From an uncultured Methylococcaceae bacterium (GTDB lineage Bacteria; Pseudomonadota; Gammaproteobacteria; Methylococcales; Methylococcaceae): a stretch of 36,732 bases of DNA. Under the pieces are notes generated by a model, which had not been told where the DNA came from, did no database searches, and was given only the letters and a program-made list of their open reading frames with translations. Below are positions 24,586 to 32,836 of the stretch, piece after piece (position 1 is the first letter of the stretch; each line of letters opens with the position of its first letter). The DNA is taken from assembly GCA_903934875.1 (NCBI GenBank), contig CAIZPP010000210.1, positions 1 to 36,732 on the forward strand, written 5' to 3'. Made by a program: the position numbers and the translations under genes.

Positions 24586-25143
24586 TTACTTTTTATGCTT
24601 TCTTAAATTCCGCCATAAAAAGTAAACCAAGGTAAAAAAGAATACGATTCCAAAGGTAGTCTTTTCGTATTTTTCCACATGGGCAATCATCACCTCAGCG
24701 AAGTTGCCTAGGTGGTAGCCTAAACTTGCAAACGTGATGGACCAAACCAAGGCACCTAGGCCGTTTAGGAAAAAGAAACGGGGAGGACTGAATCCACTAG
24801 AACCAATGGCAAAGGGAGTGACGTTGCGAATGCCATACAGAAAGCGGAAGCCTAGGATGACGGCAAGTTGATTCCGGTTAAACAGCCTGAAGGCCTTGGC
24901 CGCATTGCGTTGCAAACCAGGGCGCTGTTCGATAAAGCTCATCCCTTTGAAATGGCCAATGAAAAAAAAGGTCTGGTCACCGGCAAAGCTACCCAGCCAA
25001 GCAGTAAGAATCACTAAGGGAAGGTCAAGGATACCATCCAAGGCTAGATACCCAGCAATGATTAGTATCGTCTCTCCCTCTAAATAGGTACCTACAAATA
25101 AAGCAATATAGCCATATTCAACGATCAATTCTTCAAGATTCAT
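24586..25143 (-). CDS. DedA-family (VTT/SNARE-associated) membrane protein
   Basis: DedA proteins are inner-membrane proteins; members are linked to undecaprenyl-phosphate or phospholipid flipping and to membrane potential. The 185-residue product has hydrophobic segments at about 9-35, 40-63, 92-116, 126-150 and 160-180. The residues expected for the family are present: Glu22 and Glu24 in TYLEGETILI, Asp56 in FAGDQ, and Arg100 and Arg106 in GFRFLYGIRNVTPF. It is the upstream gene of a likely pair with Uma2. The start codon is followed upstream by a cluster of family B repeat ends, where its promoter must lie. Confidence 0.93.
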   Translation of the reverse strand: MNLEELIVEYGYIALFVGTYLEGETILIIAGYLALDGILDLPLVILTAWLGSFAGDQTFFFIGHFKGMSFIEQRPGLQRNAAKAFRLFNRNQLAVILGFRFLYGIRNVTPFAIGSSGFSPPRFFFLNGLGALVWSITFASLGYHLGNFAEVMIAHVEKYEKTTFGIVFFFTLVYFLWRNLRKHKK

Positions 25144-25205
25144 ACTCTTACAGCGTTTTTAATAGCGAAGATTCACAGCATTTTCAACATCAAAGAGTTA
25201 CTTGA

Positions 25206-25327
25206 TACAGCATTTTCAACATCAAAGAGTTACTTTGTAGTGGGTATGATAGCGCAGGTTATTCGGCTAACCTGAAGGGTTAAAGGAATGTCTGTTTTAG
25301 GTATATTATTAAGATGAAAATGCTGTA
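25206..25327 (-). mobile_element. Family B MITE-like element, complete, with a duplicated end
   Basis: It has TACAGCATTTTCAACATC at the left and GATGAAAATGCTGTA at the right, opposite in orientation to the copy at 7772-7895. Directly left of it, at about 25172-25205, the first 30 bases of the same end occur again (CAGCATTTTCAACATCAAAG). This suggests a second insertion or slippage at the end. The interior is more diverged than in other copies. Confidence 0.82.
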
Positions 25328-25396
25328 CATAAAGATATCCCATGCTTCACATACCACTTTCAGAAATTTATGCCAACCAATCAATTTGCATTTATG

Positions 25397-25431
25397 TACA
25401 GCGTTTTTTCTTAACAAAGAAAAACGCTGTA
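25397..25431. repeat. 35-bp mini palindrome made of two family B ends
   Basis: TACAGCGTTTTTTCTT and AAGAAAAACGCTGTA face each other across four or so bases (AACA), giving an almost complete palindrome. It looks like an internally deleted family B element or two solo ends. As RNA it would also make a hairpin. Confidence 0.75.
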
Positions 25432-25472
25432 ATGCCAAAAGTACTCACTAATCACTGCTAAATTGGACAAAG

Positions 25473-25560
25473 TGTAGGATGGGCAAAGGCCCCTAGGGCC
25501 GTGCCCATCTTCGTTGACGTGGTCTGATGGGCACGGCCTAACGGCCTTTGCCCATCCTAC
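25473..25560. repeat. Inverted repeat of GTAGGATGGGCAAAGGC type downstream of fabI
   Basis: GTAGGATGGGCAAAGGC...GGGCCGTGCCCATC pairs with GATGGGCACGGCC...GCCTTTGCCCATCCTAC around a short loop. It lies just past the fabI stop codon and may double as a transcription end. Confidence 0.8.
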
Positions 25561-25594
25561 TAATCAGCCATTTTTAGAATAACATGGGAGTAAA

Positions 25595-26377
25595 TCATAA
25601 GCTGGCAAAACCAACGATATTATAGCCGGAATCCACATAGGTGATTTCCCCGGTAACCCCGGAAGCCAAGTCGGAACACAGGAATGCGGCGACGTTGCCG
25701 ACTTCATCTATGGTGACGTTTCTGCGCAAGGGCGCGGCATGCTCCGCCTTGCTCAACATCTCACGGAAATTGTTAATGCCAGCAGCCGCCAGGGTGCGGA
25801 TTGGACCAGCCGAAACCGCATTGACACGAGTGCCTTCCGGCCCCAAAGCAACAGCCATGTACCGAACGTTTGCCTCCAAACTGGCTTTGGCGACACCCAT
25901 CACATTATAGTTGGGGATCACCCGTTCCGCGCCCAGATAGGTGAGGGTCAGCAAAGCACCATTGCGCCCGGCCATCATTTTGCGCCCGGCCTTCGCCAGC
26001 GCGGTGAAACTGTAAGAGCTAATATCGTGGGCAACGGCGAAATTCTCCCGCGTGGTGGCATCAACATAATCCCCATCCAGTGCGTCACGCGGCGCAAAAG
26101 CCACCGAATGCACGATGCCATCCAACCCGTCCCAATGCTGGCCCAACCCGTCAAACACCGCCACGATCTGCTCATCACTGCTTACATCCAGCGGCAACAC
26201 GATGGAAGAGTCGAACTCGGCGGCGAATTTTTCCACCCGTTCCTGTAGTTTTTCACCCTGATAGGTGAACGCCAATTCAGCGCCTTCGCGGTGCATCGCC
26301 TTCGCAATGCCGTAGGCGATGGAGCGATTGCTAGCCACACCGACGATCAGAACCTTTTTACCTTGCAAGAAACCCAT
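25595..26377 (-). CDS. fabI: Enoyl-[acyl-carrier-protein] reductase (NADH)
   Basis: FabI makes the last reduction of each fatty-acid elongation round, trans-2-enoyl-ACP to acyl-ACP. The 260-residue product starts [25 protein letters not shown], the FabI form of the nucleotide-binding loop, and has the catalytic Tyr157 and Lys164 ([13 protein letters not shown]) plus Tyr147 in [22 protein letters not shown] is also typical. Length and spacing equal those of E. coli FabI. The ATG at 26377 has a good ribosome binding site (AAGGAG, 6-7 bases before). It is monocistronic and divergent from hxlA, with a 227-bp gap. Confidence 0.97.
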   Translation of the reverse strand: MGFLQGKKVLIVGVASNRSIAYGIAKAMHREGAELAFTYQGEKLQERVEKFAAEFDSSIVLPLDVSSDEQIVAVFDGLGQHWDGLDGIVHSVAFAPRDALDGDYVDATTRENFAVAHDISSYSFTALAKAGRKMMAGRNGALLTLTYLGAERVIPNYNVMGVAKASLEANVRYMAVALGPEGTRVNAVSAGPIRTLAAAGINNFREMLSKAEHAAPLRRNVTIDEVGNVAAFLCSDLASGVTGEITYVDSGYNIVGFASL

Positions 26378-26450
26378 GCTTGTCTCCTTTTGTTATTAGA
26401 ATTTTCAACCACAAAGTATCTCCGACCTAGCGCAAGCTGTCTAGCCAAAA

Positions 26451-26477
26451 CAGCGTTTTCAACATCTAATTCACTCG
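26451..26477 (+). repeat. Solo family B end between fabI and hxlA
   Basis: CAGCGTTTTCAACATCTAATTC matches the end of complete family B copies. It has no partner end nearby, so it is a remnant. It lies just upstream of the hxlA promoter. Confidence 0.6.
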
Positions 26478-26502
26478 ATAAATCCCACTGCGAAGAGGAA
26501 CA

Positions 26503-26532
26503 TTGACAGCCACCCGCTTTTTACTCTAGAAT
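26503..26532 (+). promoter_or_regulatory. Sigma70-type promoter of hxlA-hxlB
   Basis: TTGACA (26503-26508) and TAGAAT (26527-26532) are 18 bases apart, a near-consensus pair. Transcription would start about 26539, giving a leader of some 65 bases before the hxlA ATG. A strong constitutive promoter fits the high level of this enzyme in methylotrophs. Confidence 0.7.
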
Positions 26533-26604
26533 GAACAAGGTTACCTGCATGAAAAATTTGCAGAAAAAATCTTCAACCAACTATAACAACCGGAGAAACG
26601 TATC

Positions 26605-27255
26605 ATGGCAAAGCCCTTAATTCAATTGGCACTCGACTCTTTGGATTACGATGTCACCGTAAACCTGGCCAAGGTAGCCCACCGTTATGTCGACATCATC
26701 GAAATCGGCACTCCGTGCTTGAAAGTCAACGGTCTGAAGCTGGTCAAAGATTTGAAGGCTAGGTTCCCCACCAAGGAAATCCTCGTCGACCTGAAGACCA
26801 TGGATGCCGGCTTCTATGAGGCCGAGCCGTTTTTCAAGGCCGGTGCCGCCATCACCACCGTGCTGGGCACATCCGATCTGGATACCATCAAGGGTGTCAT
26901 CGCCGTAGCCAACAAGTATGGCGCGAAGGCCCAAGTAGACCTGATCAATGTGCATGACAAGGCCGCTTGTGCCAAGGCCGCAGCAGCAGCCGGTGCCCAC
27001 ATCATCGGCATTCACACCGGCATCGACCAGCAGATCGCAGGCCACACCCCGTTCGCCGACTTGGAGGCGCTGCTGGCCCTGAACTTAGGCAAGCTGGTTT
27101 CCGTAGCCGGCGGCATCAAGCCAAGCACTGTGCAGCAGGTTGTCAAAGCGGGCGCGAGCATCATCGTCGTCGGCGGCGCGATCACCGGCGCGAAGGATCC
27201 CGCCAAGGCCGCCAGCGAAATCCGTGACCTCGTTGATGCTGCTGCCAAGGCGTAA
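26605..27255 (+). CDS. hxlA: 3-hexulose-6-phosphate synthase
   Basis: The enzyme joins formaldehyde to ribulose 5-phosphate, giving 3-hexulose 6-phosphate, the entry step of the RuMP cycle. The 216-residue product belongs to the OMP decarboxylase superfamily: Asp11 in LALDSLD, Glu33 in IIEIGTPCLK, the DLKTMD motif (Asp62, Lys64, Asp67), VDLINVHD near 112, GIHTGIDQQ near 136, and VAGGIKP with VVGGAITGAKDP at the phosphate site. The length is standard. GGAG lies about 9 bases before the ATG, behind a strong promoter. The next gene, hxlB, starts 2 bp later and encodes the following step. In a one-carbon-using organism this pair is central to carbon assimilation and formaldehyde removal. Confidence 0.97.
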   Translation: MAKPLIQLALDSLDYDVTVNLAKVAHRYVDIIEIGTPCLKVNGLKLVKDLKARFPTKEILVDLKTMDAGFYEAEPFFKAGAAITTVLGTSDLDTIKGVIAVANKYGAKAQVDLINVHDKAACAKAAAAAGAHIIGIHTGIDQQIAGHTPFADLEALLALNLGKLVSVAGGIKPSTVQQVVKAGASIIVVGGAITGAKDPAKAASEIRDLVDAAAKA

Positions 27256-27257
27256 CT

Positions 27258-27791
27258 ATGCACCAGAAGCTGATCCTAGACAAAATCTCCAGCATCCTCG
27301 CGGCCACTGACGACAATTACGACGCGCAGTTGATCGCTTTGGCTGAGGATGCAAAACGCATCTTCGTCGCTGGAGCGGGGCGTTCCGGACTGATCTCCAA
27401 GTTCTTTGCGATGCGCTTAATGCACGCAGGCTATGAGGTCTACGTCGTCGGCGAAATCGTCACGCCAAGCATCCGCGAGGGCGACCTATTCCTGGTCCTG
27501 TCCGGCTCCGGCGAGACCGAGACCATGCTGGCGTTCACCAAGAGCGCGAAGAAGCAGGGCGCGAAAATTGCTCTGATTTCGACGAAGAGCAGTTCCACAA
27601 TCGGCGACTTGGCCGATGTCATATTCCAAGTAGGAACCCCAGAGCTGTATGGGAAAGTGGTCGGCATGCCTATGGGTACAGTTTTCGAACTGTCCACATT
27701 GTTCCTGCTGGAAGCCACCATCTCGCATGTGATCCATGAAAAGGGGATTCCCGAAGAAGAAATGAGGACAAGACACGCTAATTTGGAGTAG
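27258..27791 (+). CDS. hxlB: 6-phospho-3-hexuloisomerase
   Basis: The enzyme turns 3-hexulose 6-phosphate into fructose 6-phosphate, the second RuMP step. The 177-residue product is a SIS-domain protein: FVAGAGRSGLISKFFAMRLMHAG near 34-57, LVLSGSGETETML near 78-90, and LISTKSSSTIGDLADV near 105-120. The family-typical tail with MGTVFELSTLFLLEATISHVI is present. It is not fused to hxlA as in some archaea and Methylococcus-type organisms. It lies 2 bp behind hxlA, with AAGG at the hxlA end serving as ribosome binding site. A GC-rich terminator-like hairpin follows at 27809-27832. Confidence 0.96.
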   Translation: MHQKLILDKISSILAATDDNYDAQLIALAEDAKRIFVAGAGRSGLISKFFAMRLMHAGYEVYVVGEIVTPSIREGDLFLVLSGSGETETMLAFTKSAKKQGAKIALISTKSSSTIGDLADVIFQVGTPELYGKVVGMPMGTVFELSTLFLLEATISHVIHEKGIPEEEMRTRHANLE

Positions 27792-27808
27792 CGTCAGAAG
27801 GAACCGGG

Positions 27809-27832
27809 AACGGGCGGTGCAGGCCGCCCGTT
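27809..27832 (+). terminator. Terminator-like hairpin after hxlB
   Basis: AACGGGCGG and CCGCCCGTT pair around a 6-base loop and are followed by TCAACCTT. The stem is strong but the T-run is poor. Confidence 0.65.
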
Positions 27833-27877
27833 TCAACCTTGCCCATCCTTAAGTTTCAACATAAAATCATTTGTTGA

Positions 27878-29056
27878 ATGTTGAACATGCCCAGCCCTCC
27901 CCTCTATATCGACACCCCCGACCAGTTGCGCGACTTGTGCTCCCGACTTTCCACAGCCGCTTGGATCGTGTTGGACACGGAGTTCTTGCGCGAAAAGACA
28001 TATTTTCCCAAATTCTGCCTGCTACAAATCGCCGCCAATGATGTGGTTGCCTGCGTGGACCCGTTGGCGCTGGAATCGCTATCTCCTTTGTTCGAAGTTA
28101 TATATAATCCAAGGGCAACCAAGGTATTCCACTCGGGCCGTCAAGACTTGGAAATCTTTTACCATCTGTGCGGCGAATTGCCCAGGCCTGTGTTCGACAC
28201 CCAGATCGCCGCCCCGCTGCTGGGCCTAGGCGAACAGACAAGCTACGCGACCATGGTGGCAGAACTACTTGGCGTCAATCTGACCAAATCCCATAGCCGC
28301 ACCGACTGGACGCGCAGGCCACTCAGCCCTGAACAACTCCACTATGCGGCCGATGATGTGATTTATCTGGAGCAGGCTTACCTCGCCATGCTTCCGCGAC
28401 TGGAAAAACTCGGAAGGCTGTCTTGGCTGGAAGATGACTTCAAGGAACTGCTAGACCCGGCCAACTACCAAAATCCACCGGAATCCGCCTGGCTGCGGGT
28501 TGGCGGAGCCAGTCAACTAAAGGGCAAAGCGCTTTCCATCGCACAAGTGCTGGCGGCATGGCGCGAACAAACTGCCCGCATCCAGGACTTGCCCCGTGGC
28601 TGGATACTCAAAGACGATGCTCTTCTAGACCTAGCGCGCCAGCAACCCGTTACCATCGAAGAACTTAAACTGGTGAGGGGACTTGACGAGCGGGTCGTGA
28701 AACGGCAGGGGGCGACTATTTGCCGACTGATACAAGAAGCCTCCAACAGTCCACCCAAACCACTGGACCGCAAATCCCGCTCCGGCAAGAAAACCGTTGA
28801 ACAGGATGCAGTGTTGGACTTACTGATGGCGGTGGTTCGCTTGCGCGCTGCTGCGAACACCCTCAACCCCGCTATCTTGGCCAGCCGCAAGGACTTGGAG
28901 CAGTTGTTCGATGGCGACCCTAACTCCCGGCTGCTGCATGGCTGGCGTAAAACCATGGTAGGGGATGAATTGGCTGCGGTACTGCGGGGAGAAATGACAC
29001 TCAAAATAGAAGAGGATTGCCTGTCCGTCACAAAAAATGGGCAATTACAGCCCTAG
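27878..29056 (+). CDS. rnd: Ribonuclease D
   Basis: RNase D is a 3'-5' exonuclease that trims tRNA and other stable RNA 3' ends. The 392-residue product has the DEDD exonuclease domain at about 10-180: LDTEFLREKTYFPK (Asp33, Glu35), KVFHSGRQDLEIF near 90 and QLHYAADDVIYLEQAY near 155-170 (the Tyr and Asp of the DEDDy type). An HRDC domain follows (LREWR-like AAWREQTARIQDLPRGWILKDDALLDLA near 225-255). Two ATGs three codons apart (27878 and 27887) are possible starts; no clear ribosome binding site separates them. It reads in the same direction as hxlAB but has the hairpin in between. Confidence 0.95.
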   Translation: MLNMPSPPLYIDTPDQLRDLCSRLSTAAWIVLDTEFLREKTYFPKFCLLQIAANDVVACVDPLALESLSPLFEVIYNPRATKVFHSGRQDLEIFYHLCGELPRPVFDTQIAAPLLGLGEQTSYATMVAELLGVNLTKSHSRTDWTRRPLSPEQLHYAADDVIYLEQAYLAMLPRLEKLGRLSWLEDDFKELLDPANYQNPPESAWLRVGGASQLKGKALSIAQVLAAWREQTARIQDLPRGWILKDDALLDLARQQPVTIEELKLVRGLDERVVKRQGATICRLIQEASNSPPKPLDRKSRSGKKTVEQDAVLDLLMAVVRLRAAANTLNPAILASRKDLEQLFDGDPNSRLLHGWRKTMVGDELAAVLRGEMTLKIEEDCLSVTKNGQLQP

Positions 29057-29118
29057 CCTCGCCTGCGAGGAAGGCTGCCTGCCTTCCAATTTTATGTCTA
29101 GCTGTCAGGCTTAGGATA

Positions 29119-30690
29119 ATGGCCGAGCCGGCCCCGCCACCGTTTATCCAAGCACTCTGCGGCCCCTCATTGGACGGCAAGCCCACGTCGGGCATCCGTT
29201 TGGTGGAAACCCATATTTCCTGGATAATATTAACCGGGCAATACGCCTACAAAATCAAAAAACCTGTTGATTTCGGATTTTTGAATTTTTCCACCCTGGC
29301 CTTGAGGCAACGGTTCTGCCATGAAGAAATCAGATTGAACCGGCGGCTCGCCCCTTTGCTATACGAAGGAGTTGTCCCCATCACCCAAGAATCCGAGCAG
29401 GTCGAATTCAACGGCAGCGGACAGGTTTTGGAATACGCTGTCAAGATAAAACAATTTGATGAATCCGGCCTGGCAGACCGGCTGCTCGAACAAAACCGCC
29501 TCTCCCCTGTCCAAATTGACGAGTTGGCGTACACTTTGGCCGTTTTCCACAAGCAGGCCCCGCAGGCAGCCCCCAGCGGCCCGCATGGCAAACCGGAAAA
29601 TATCCTGGCTGCTGCGGAACATAATTTTGAGGCTCTGGTTAGCCTGTGCGGGGGAGAGCTTGGCAACTTACAGTCATGGACTAGGGCTGAATTCCAACGG
29701 CTACGGAGTCTATTCCAAGCCAGAAAAACTGCCGGCTTCGTCCGCGAGTGCCACGGCGACCTGCATAGTGGCAATCTAGTGCTAATCGGCAAGGACTTGA
29801 TTCCTTTCGACTGCATAGAATTTAGCGATGACTTACGCTGGATAGACTGCATGAGCGAGATCGCCTTTCTATTCATGGACATTGATGTGCATGGGCGGCC
29901 CGACTTGGCTTGGCGGCTGTTAAACCGCTACCTGGAATTCAGCGGTGACTACCCCGGGCTGCAAATATTGAACTTCTATTGTGTCTACCGTGCCCTAGTA
30001 CGCGCCAAAGTGGCCGCCCTCGGCTTGGAGCAGGCATGCCGAGCGGACGAAAGATCACGCCTTAAAACCCAATGTTACCGCTATTTGGAATATGCGGGGC
30101 GGGCAAAAAACCAGGCACCGGTTTTATTAATCACCCACGGATTTTCCGGCAGCGGAAAATCATATTATGCCAAAGCCTTGGCCGAACGCCTGCCCGCCAT
30201 CCGCATTGCCTCCGACTTGGAACGTAAACGGCTGGCCGCCGCCAATGCGCCGATGCCGGGGCACAGCCAGCCGTCAGGCCAAGGCGGCATTTATTCCGTG
30301 TCCATGACCCGCCACACCTACGGGCTGCTACTCCAACACGCAGAATGTTTATTGCAATCAGGGTTTAACGTAGTGCTGGATGCGACCTATTTGGATGCAG
30401 CCAACCGCTATCCCTGTCTTGATCTGTCCCAGCGCCTGGGTGTGCGCTTCTTCATTTTAGATTTCCACGCATCCAAGGCCTTGCTGTCCGAACGCATCGC
30501 CGCAAGGCTTTTCGGCGGGGATGGCGATTCCGAAGCCACCCCGGCAGTTTTGGCAATGCAAATGACTAGGGCCAAGCCATTGGAAGCCCGAGAAATACCC
30601 TTTGTGCTGACAGTGGATGCGTCAAGTGATGGGGGTATTGATGGCATTTTGCACAGCATCGGGAAGAGTAAAGTAACGATGGCCCAATAA
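29119..30690 (+). CDS. Aminoglycoside-phosphotransferase-like kinase fused to a P-loop ATPase/kinase
   Basis: The start is placed at the ATG at 29119, with TTAGGA as ribosome binding site; the frame upstream overlaps rnd. The 523-residue protein has an N-terminal APH-type kinase half (COG2187-like) with KIKKPVDFGFLNFS near 46-58, HGDLHSGN at 212-219 and DCIEF at 231. The C-terminal half (COG0645-like) has a P-loop GFSGSGKS at 341-348, the phrase VVLDATYLDAANR and FFILDFHAS. Such fusions are common in proteobacteria but their substrate is unknown; sugar, nucleoside or protein phosphorylation are all possible. It is unlikely to be a true resistance gene. The PilZ-like gene follows after 7 bp. 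Confidence 0.9.
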   Translation: MAEPAPPPFIQALCGPSLDGKPTSGIRLVETHISWIILTGQYAYKIKKPVDFGFLNFSTLALRQRFCHEEIRLNRRLAPLLYEGVVPITQESEQVEFNGSGQVLEYAVKIKQFDESGLADRLLEQNRLSPVQIDELAYTLAVFHKQAPQAAPSGPHGKPENILAAAEHNFEALVSLCGGELGNLQSWTRAEFQRLRSLFQARKTAGFVRECHGDLHSGNLVLIGKDLIPFDCIEFSDDLRWIDCMSEIAFLFMDIDVHGRPDLAWRLLNRYLEFSGDYPGLQILNFYCVYRALVRAKVAALGLEQACRADERSRLKTQCYRYLEYAGRAKNQAPVLLITHGFSGSGKSYYAKALAERLPAIRIASDLERKRLAAANAPMPGHSQPSGQGGIYSVSMTRHTYGLLLQHAECLLQSGFNVVLDATYLDAANRYPCLDLSQRLGVRFFILDFHASKALLSERIAARLFGGDGDSEATPAVLAMQMTRAKPLEAREIPFVLTVDASSDGGIDGILHSIGKSKVTMAQ

Positions 30691-30697
30691 TGCAGCC

Positions 30698-31042
30698 ATG
30701 GAACAGAAACAGCCTCGTAAGCCAAGGCAAGTCCAGCTACCCTGCATCCTTGAAGCTTCAGGCTGCGGATTTTTGAATGGCCGCACACGCGAACTGTCGG
30801 AGCAAGAAGTGTCTTTGCAATGCCCTGGCCTTGTTTACCCAGGCGCACGGAAACCCAAAGTCGGCACGTCCGGCATACTAACCTTTGAGTTTATCCTATT
30901 CGGAAATCCACGGGAAATGCTGCGCATGCCCTGCCGTATCAAGTATGTGATCTCCAGCACCGTGGGGGTGCAGATCAACCTCCAGTCGCTGAATCTGCAT
31001 CAGCAGCATTGCTTTACCGACTTGTTGGACGCAAAAAAGTGA
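30698..31042 (+). CDS. PilZ-like domain protein
   Basis: The 114-residue product starts with a basic RKPRQVQLPC, similar to the RxxxR loop that opens PilZ domains. Then follow short strands: LNGRTRELSEQEVSLQCPG where a D/NxSxxG motif is expected, GILTFEFILFGNPREMLRMPCRIKYVISSTVGVQINL for the rest of the barrel. The D/NxSxxG motif is not conserved, so c-di-GMP binding is doubtful. The overall plan still fits PilZ better than anything else I know. It lies 7 bp after the kinase-fusion gene and probably is co-transcribed. No signal peptide or membrane segment is present. Confidence 0.7.
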   Translation: MEQKQPRKPRQVQLPCILEASGCGFLNGRTRELSEQEVSLQCPGLVYPGARKPKVGTSGILTFEFILFGNPREMLRMPCRIKYVISSTVGVQINLQSLNLHQQHCFTDLLDAKK

Positions 31043-31137
31043 ATTGCCGAGGAAAGCGGTTTCACCCAGCAATTCTCATTTTGAACAGAACCTGGCGGGG
31101 TTCGCCGAAAGTCAATCTGAAAATTTGGTAATATATG

Positions 31138-31395
31138 TACAGAATTTTCATCTTTAAAACTGACGTTACGCATTGGAGTGGCAAAGCCCGCTTTGCCTGT
31201 CAAGGCAAGCCTTGACACTCCAAAACGAACGCTGTAAGTCGGCAACCCTTTGCCGATAACAGCACAGTGGTCTGTGCGTAGCGTCAGTTTAAAATATACC
31301 TAGTAAAGGATATTCAGCTAACGTTTCAAGTTAACTGAATAACTTGCCCTTTCATTCCAGCTATCAAGTAACTCTATGATGTTGAAAACGCTGTA
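31138..31395 (+). mobile_element. Family B element interrupted by a family A element
   Basis: The outer ends are TACAGAATTTTCATC (31138) and GATGTTGAAAACGCTGTA (to 31395). Without the 128-bp insert and the 7-bp duplication the element is 123 bp and matches the copies at 7772 and 14256. Its right end lies 7 bp from the start codon of the permease gene. Confidence 0.92.
31160..31287 (+). mobile_element. Family A-type element, 128 bp, nested inside a family B element
   Basis: The terminal repeats CTGACGTTACGCA and TGCGTAGCGTCAG match in 12 of 13 bases. The target duplication is TTTAAAA (31153-31159 and 31288-31294). The interior has inverted GCAAAGCCCGCTTTGC and CAAGGCAAGCCTTG blocks and differs from the CGGCGAC core of the copy at 18966; it matches the decayed copy at 3968-4079. 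Confidence 0.93.
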
Positions 31396-31402
31396 AAACA
31401 CC

Positions 31403-32788
31403 ATGCAAACACACACAGGACATCTCCAGCGCCGACTTGGCCTTACCAGCGCAATATCCATAACCGTGGGCGCTGTCATCGGCTCGGGAATATTTTTAAA
31501 ACCCCTAGTGATTGCCCAAAACCTACCCTCGGTGCCTTGGATTTTCATGCTTTGGTTCGCACTCGGCATTGTTTGCCTGTGCGGAGCCTTTGCTTATGCC
31601 GAATTGGGGGCTATGTTTCCCGAGGCGGGAGGGCAATATATCTTCCTGCGCGAAGGCTGGGGCGAGGAGGCCGCCTTTCTTTACGGCTGGGTATTCTTTT
31701 GGGGAATCAACAGCGGCACCATGGCGGCCTTGTCCACCGCCTTTGCCGATTATCTATTGCCTCTTTTCCATCTCGACCCGGCACAACGGGAAGCCCATTC
31801 CCTGCTGCCTTCCCTGATTGCGACGCTGATGATATTCTTGCTCGCCCTAGTCAACCATTTTGGCGTGATGTTTGGCGCAGTTTTACAAAACCTGTCCACT
31901 TTTGCGAAACTTGGCGCATTGGCCTTGATCGTCATCGGCGGCTTACTGGTTTCCAACCAAGGCAGTCCGGCTTCACTCACCCCCATTCAAGATTCCGCCC
32001 CAGGCTTGGGGATTGCCGGCGTACTCACCGCCTTCATCGGCATTTTCTGGGCCTATGAAGGCTGGTACCAACTGCCCTTTAATTCCCAAGAATTAAAACG
32101 CCCCGAGCGCAACCTGCCGCTGGGTTTGATAGCGGGCATGTTGATCGTGATTGCCGTTTATATTGCCATCAATGCCATTTATCTGGATTGGGTGCCTTTC
32201 GCTGAAATGCGCGGCCTGCCTAGTGGTGCGAACCAGCAAGTGCCCTATCTCACCGTGGCGAGGATTTTCTCGCCCCAGATTGCCGATTATCTGACCCTGC
32301 TCGTGGCCATTTCCATCCTAGGCGCGGCCAATCCGAACATGCTATCCTCGACGCGGGCTTTCTATGCGATGGGCGAAGATGGCTTGGTCCCCCATGCGTT
32401 GAACTGGGTACATCCTAAATACGGAACACCGACGGTTGCCATTTGGACACAAGCCATTTGGGCCGCGTTCATCGTGCTTTATCTGGAAAAATTCCACGAC
32501 ATCACCGCGTTTGTCGTTTTCGATAGTTTCTTGTTTTATTGCCTGACCGTCGCGGCGGTCTACCGCTTACGCTTTACCCGGCCAGACCATGTCCGGCCTT
32601 ATCGTTGCGGCGGATACCCCATCACCCCTGCCCTGTTCATCTTGGTATCAATCGGCTTTATTACGACTTTGCTGCTGAATCCAGACGAGCGCAGACACGC
32701 ACTGATAGGACTCGCCATATTGGCCGCCGGGATACCCTATTACTATTTGATGCTGCGCAGACGTAGACAAAGCCGCAGGGTGGGCTAG
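31403..32788 (+). CDS. APC-superfamily amino acid permease
   Basis: This 461-residue membrane protein should carry amino acids across the inner membrane by proton or exchange coupling. About twelve hydrophobic segments are visible. The first has the family motif ISITVGAVIGSGIFLKP, which binds the substrate backbone in APC transporters. Also typical are AYAELGAMFPEAGGQYIFLREGWG and FIGIFWAYEGWYQLPFNSQELKRPERNLPLGLI. The general likeness is to the LAT-type (light-chain-like) branch; the substrate cannot be told. The family B element ends 7 bp before the ATG, so promoter and ribosome binding site lie within or next to repeat DNA. It is monocistronic and convergent with the SGNH esterase gene. 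Confidence 0.94.
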   Translation: MQTHTGHLQRRLGLTSAISITVGAVIGSGIFLKPLVIAQNLPSVPWIFMLWFALGIVCLCGAFAYAELGAMFPEAGGQYIFLREGWGEEAAFLYGWVFFWGINSGTMAALSTAFADYLLPLFHLDPAQREAHSLLPSLIATLMIFLLALVNHFGVMFGAVLQNLSTFAKLGALALIVIGGLLVSNQGSPASLTPIQDSAPGLGIAGVLTAFIGIFWAYEGWYQLPFNSQELKRPERNLPLGLIAGMLIVIAVYIAINAIYLDWVPFAEMRGLPSGANQQVPYLTVARIFSPQIADYLTLLVAISILGAANPNMLSSTRAFYAMGEDGLVPHALNWVHPKYGTPTVAIWTQAIWAAFIVLYLEKFHDITAFVVFDSFLFYCLTVAAVYRLRFTRPDHVRPYRCGGYPITPALFILVSIGFITTLLLNPDERRHALIGLAILAAGIPYYYLMLRRRRQSRRVG

Positions 32789-32836
32789 TTACAGCTCAAA
32801 TGTCGGGCGCAATGCGTCCGGCTAAGTAAACCGACA

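Larger units (their letters stand above)
25144..25594. other. Gene-free 451-bp stretch filled with repeats
   Basis: It contains extra family B ends (25149-25205), a complete family B element (25206-25327), a block shared with the promoter region at 14190-14257 (25322-25385), a 35-bp mini family B palindrome (25397-25431), and an inverted repeat at 25473-25560. No gene is supported. Confidence 0.75.

Noticed and set aside
29119-30690. Reading the APH-like gene as an antibiotic-resistance determinant
   Set aside because: The APH-like half is fused to a P-loop kinase half, as in widespread housekeeping proteins of unknown substrate, and no resistance context is present.
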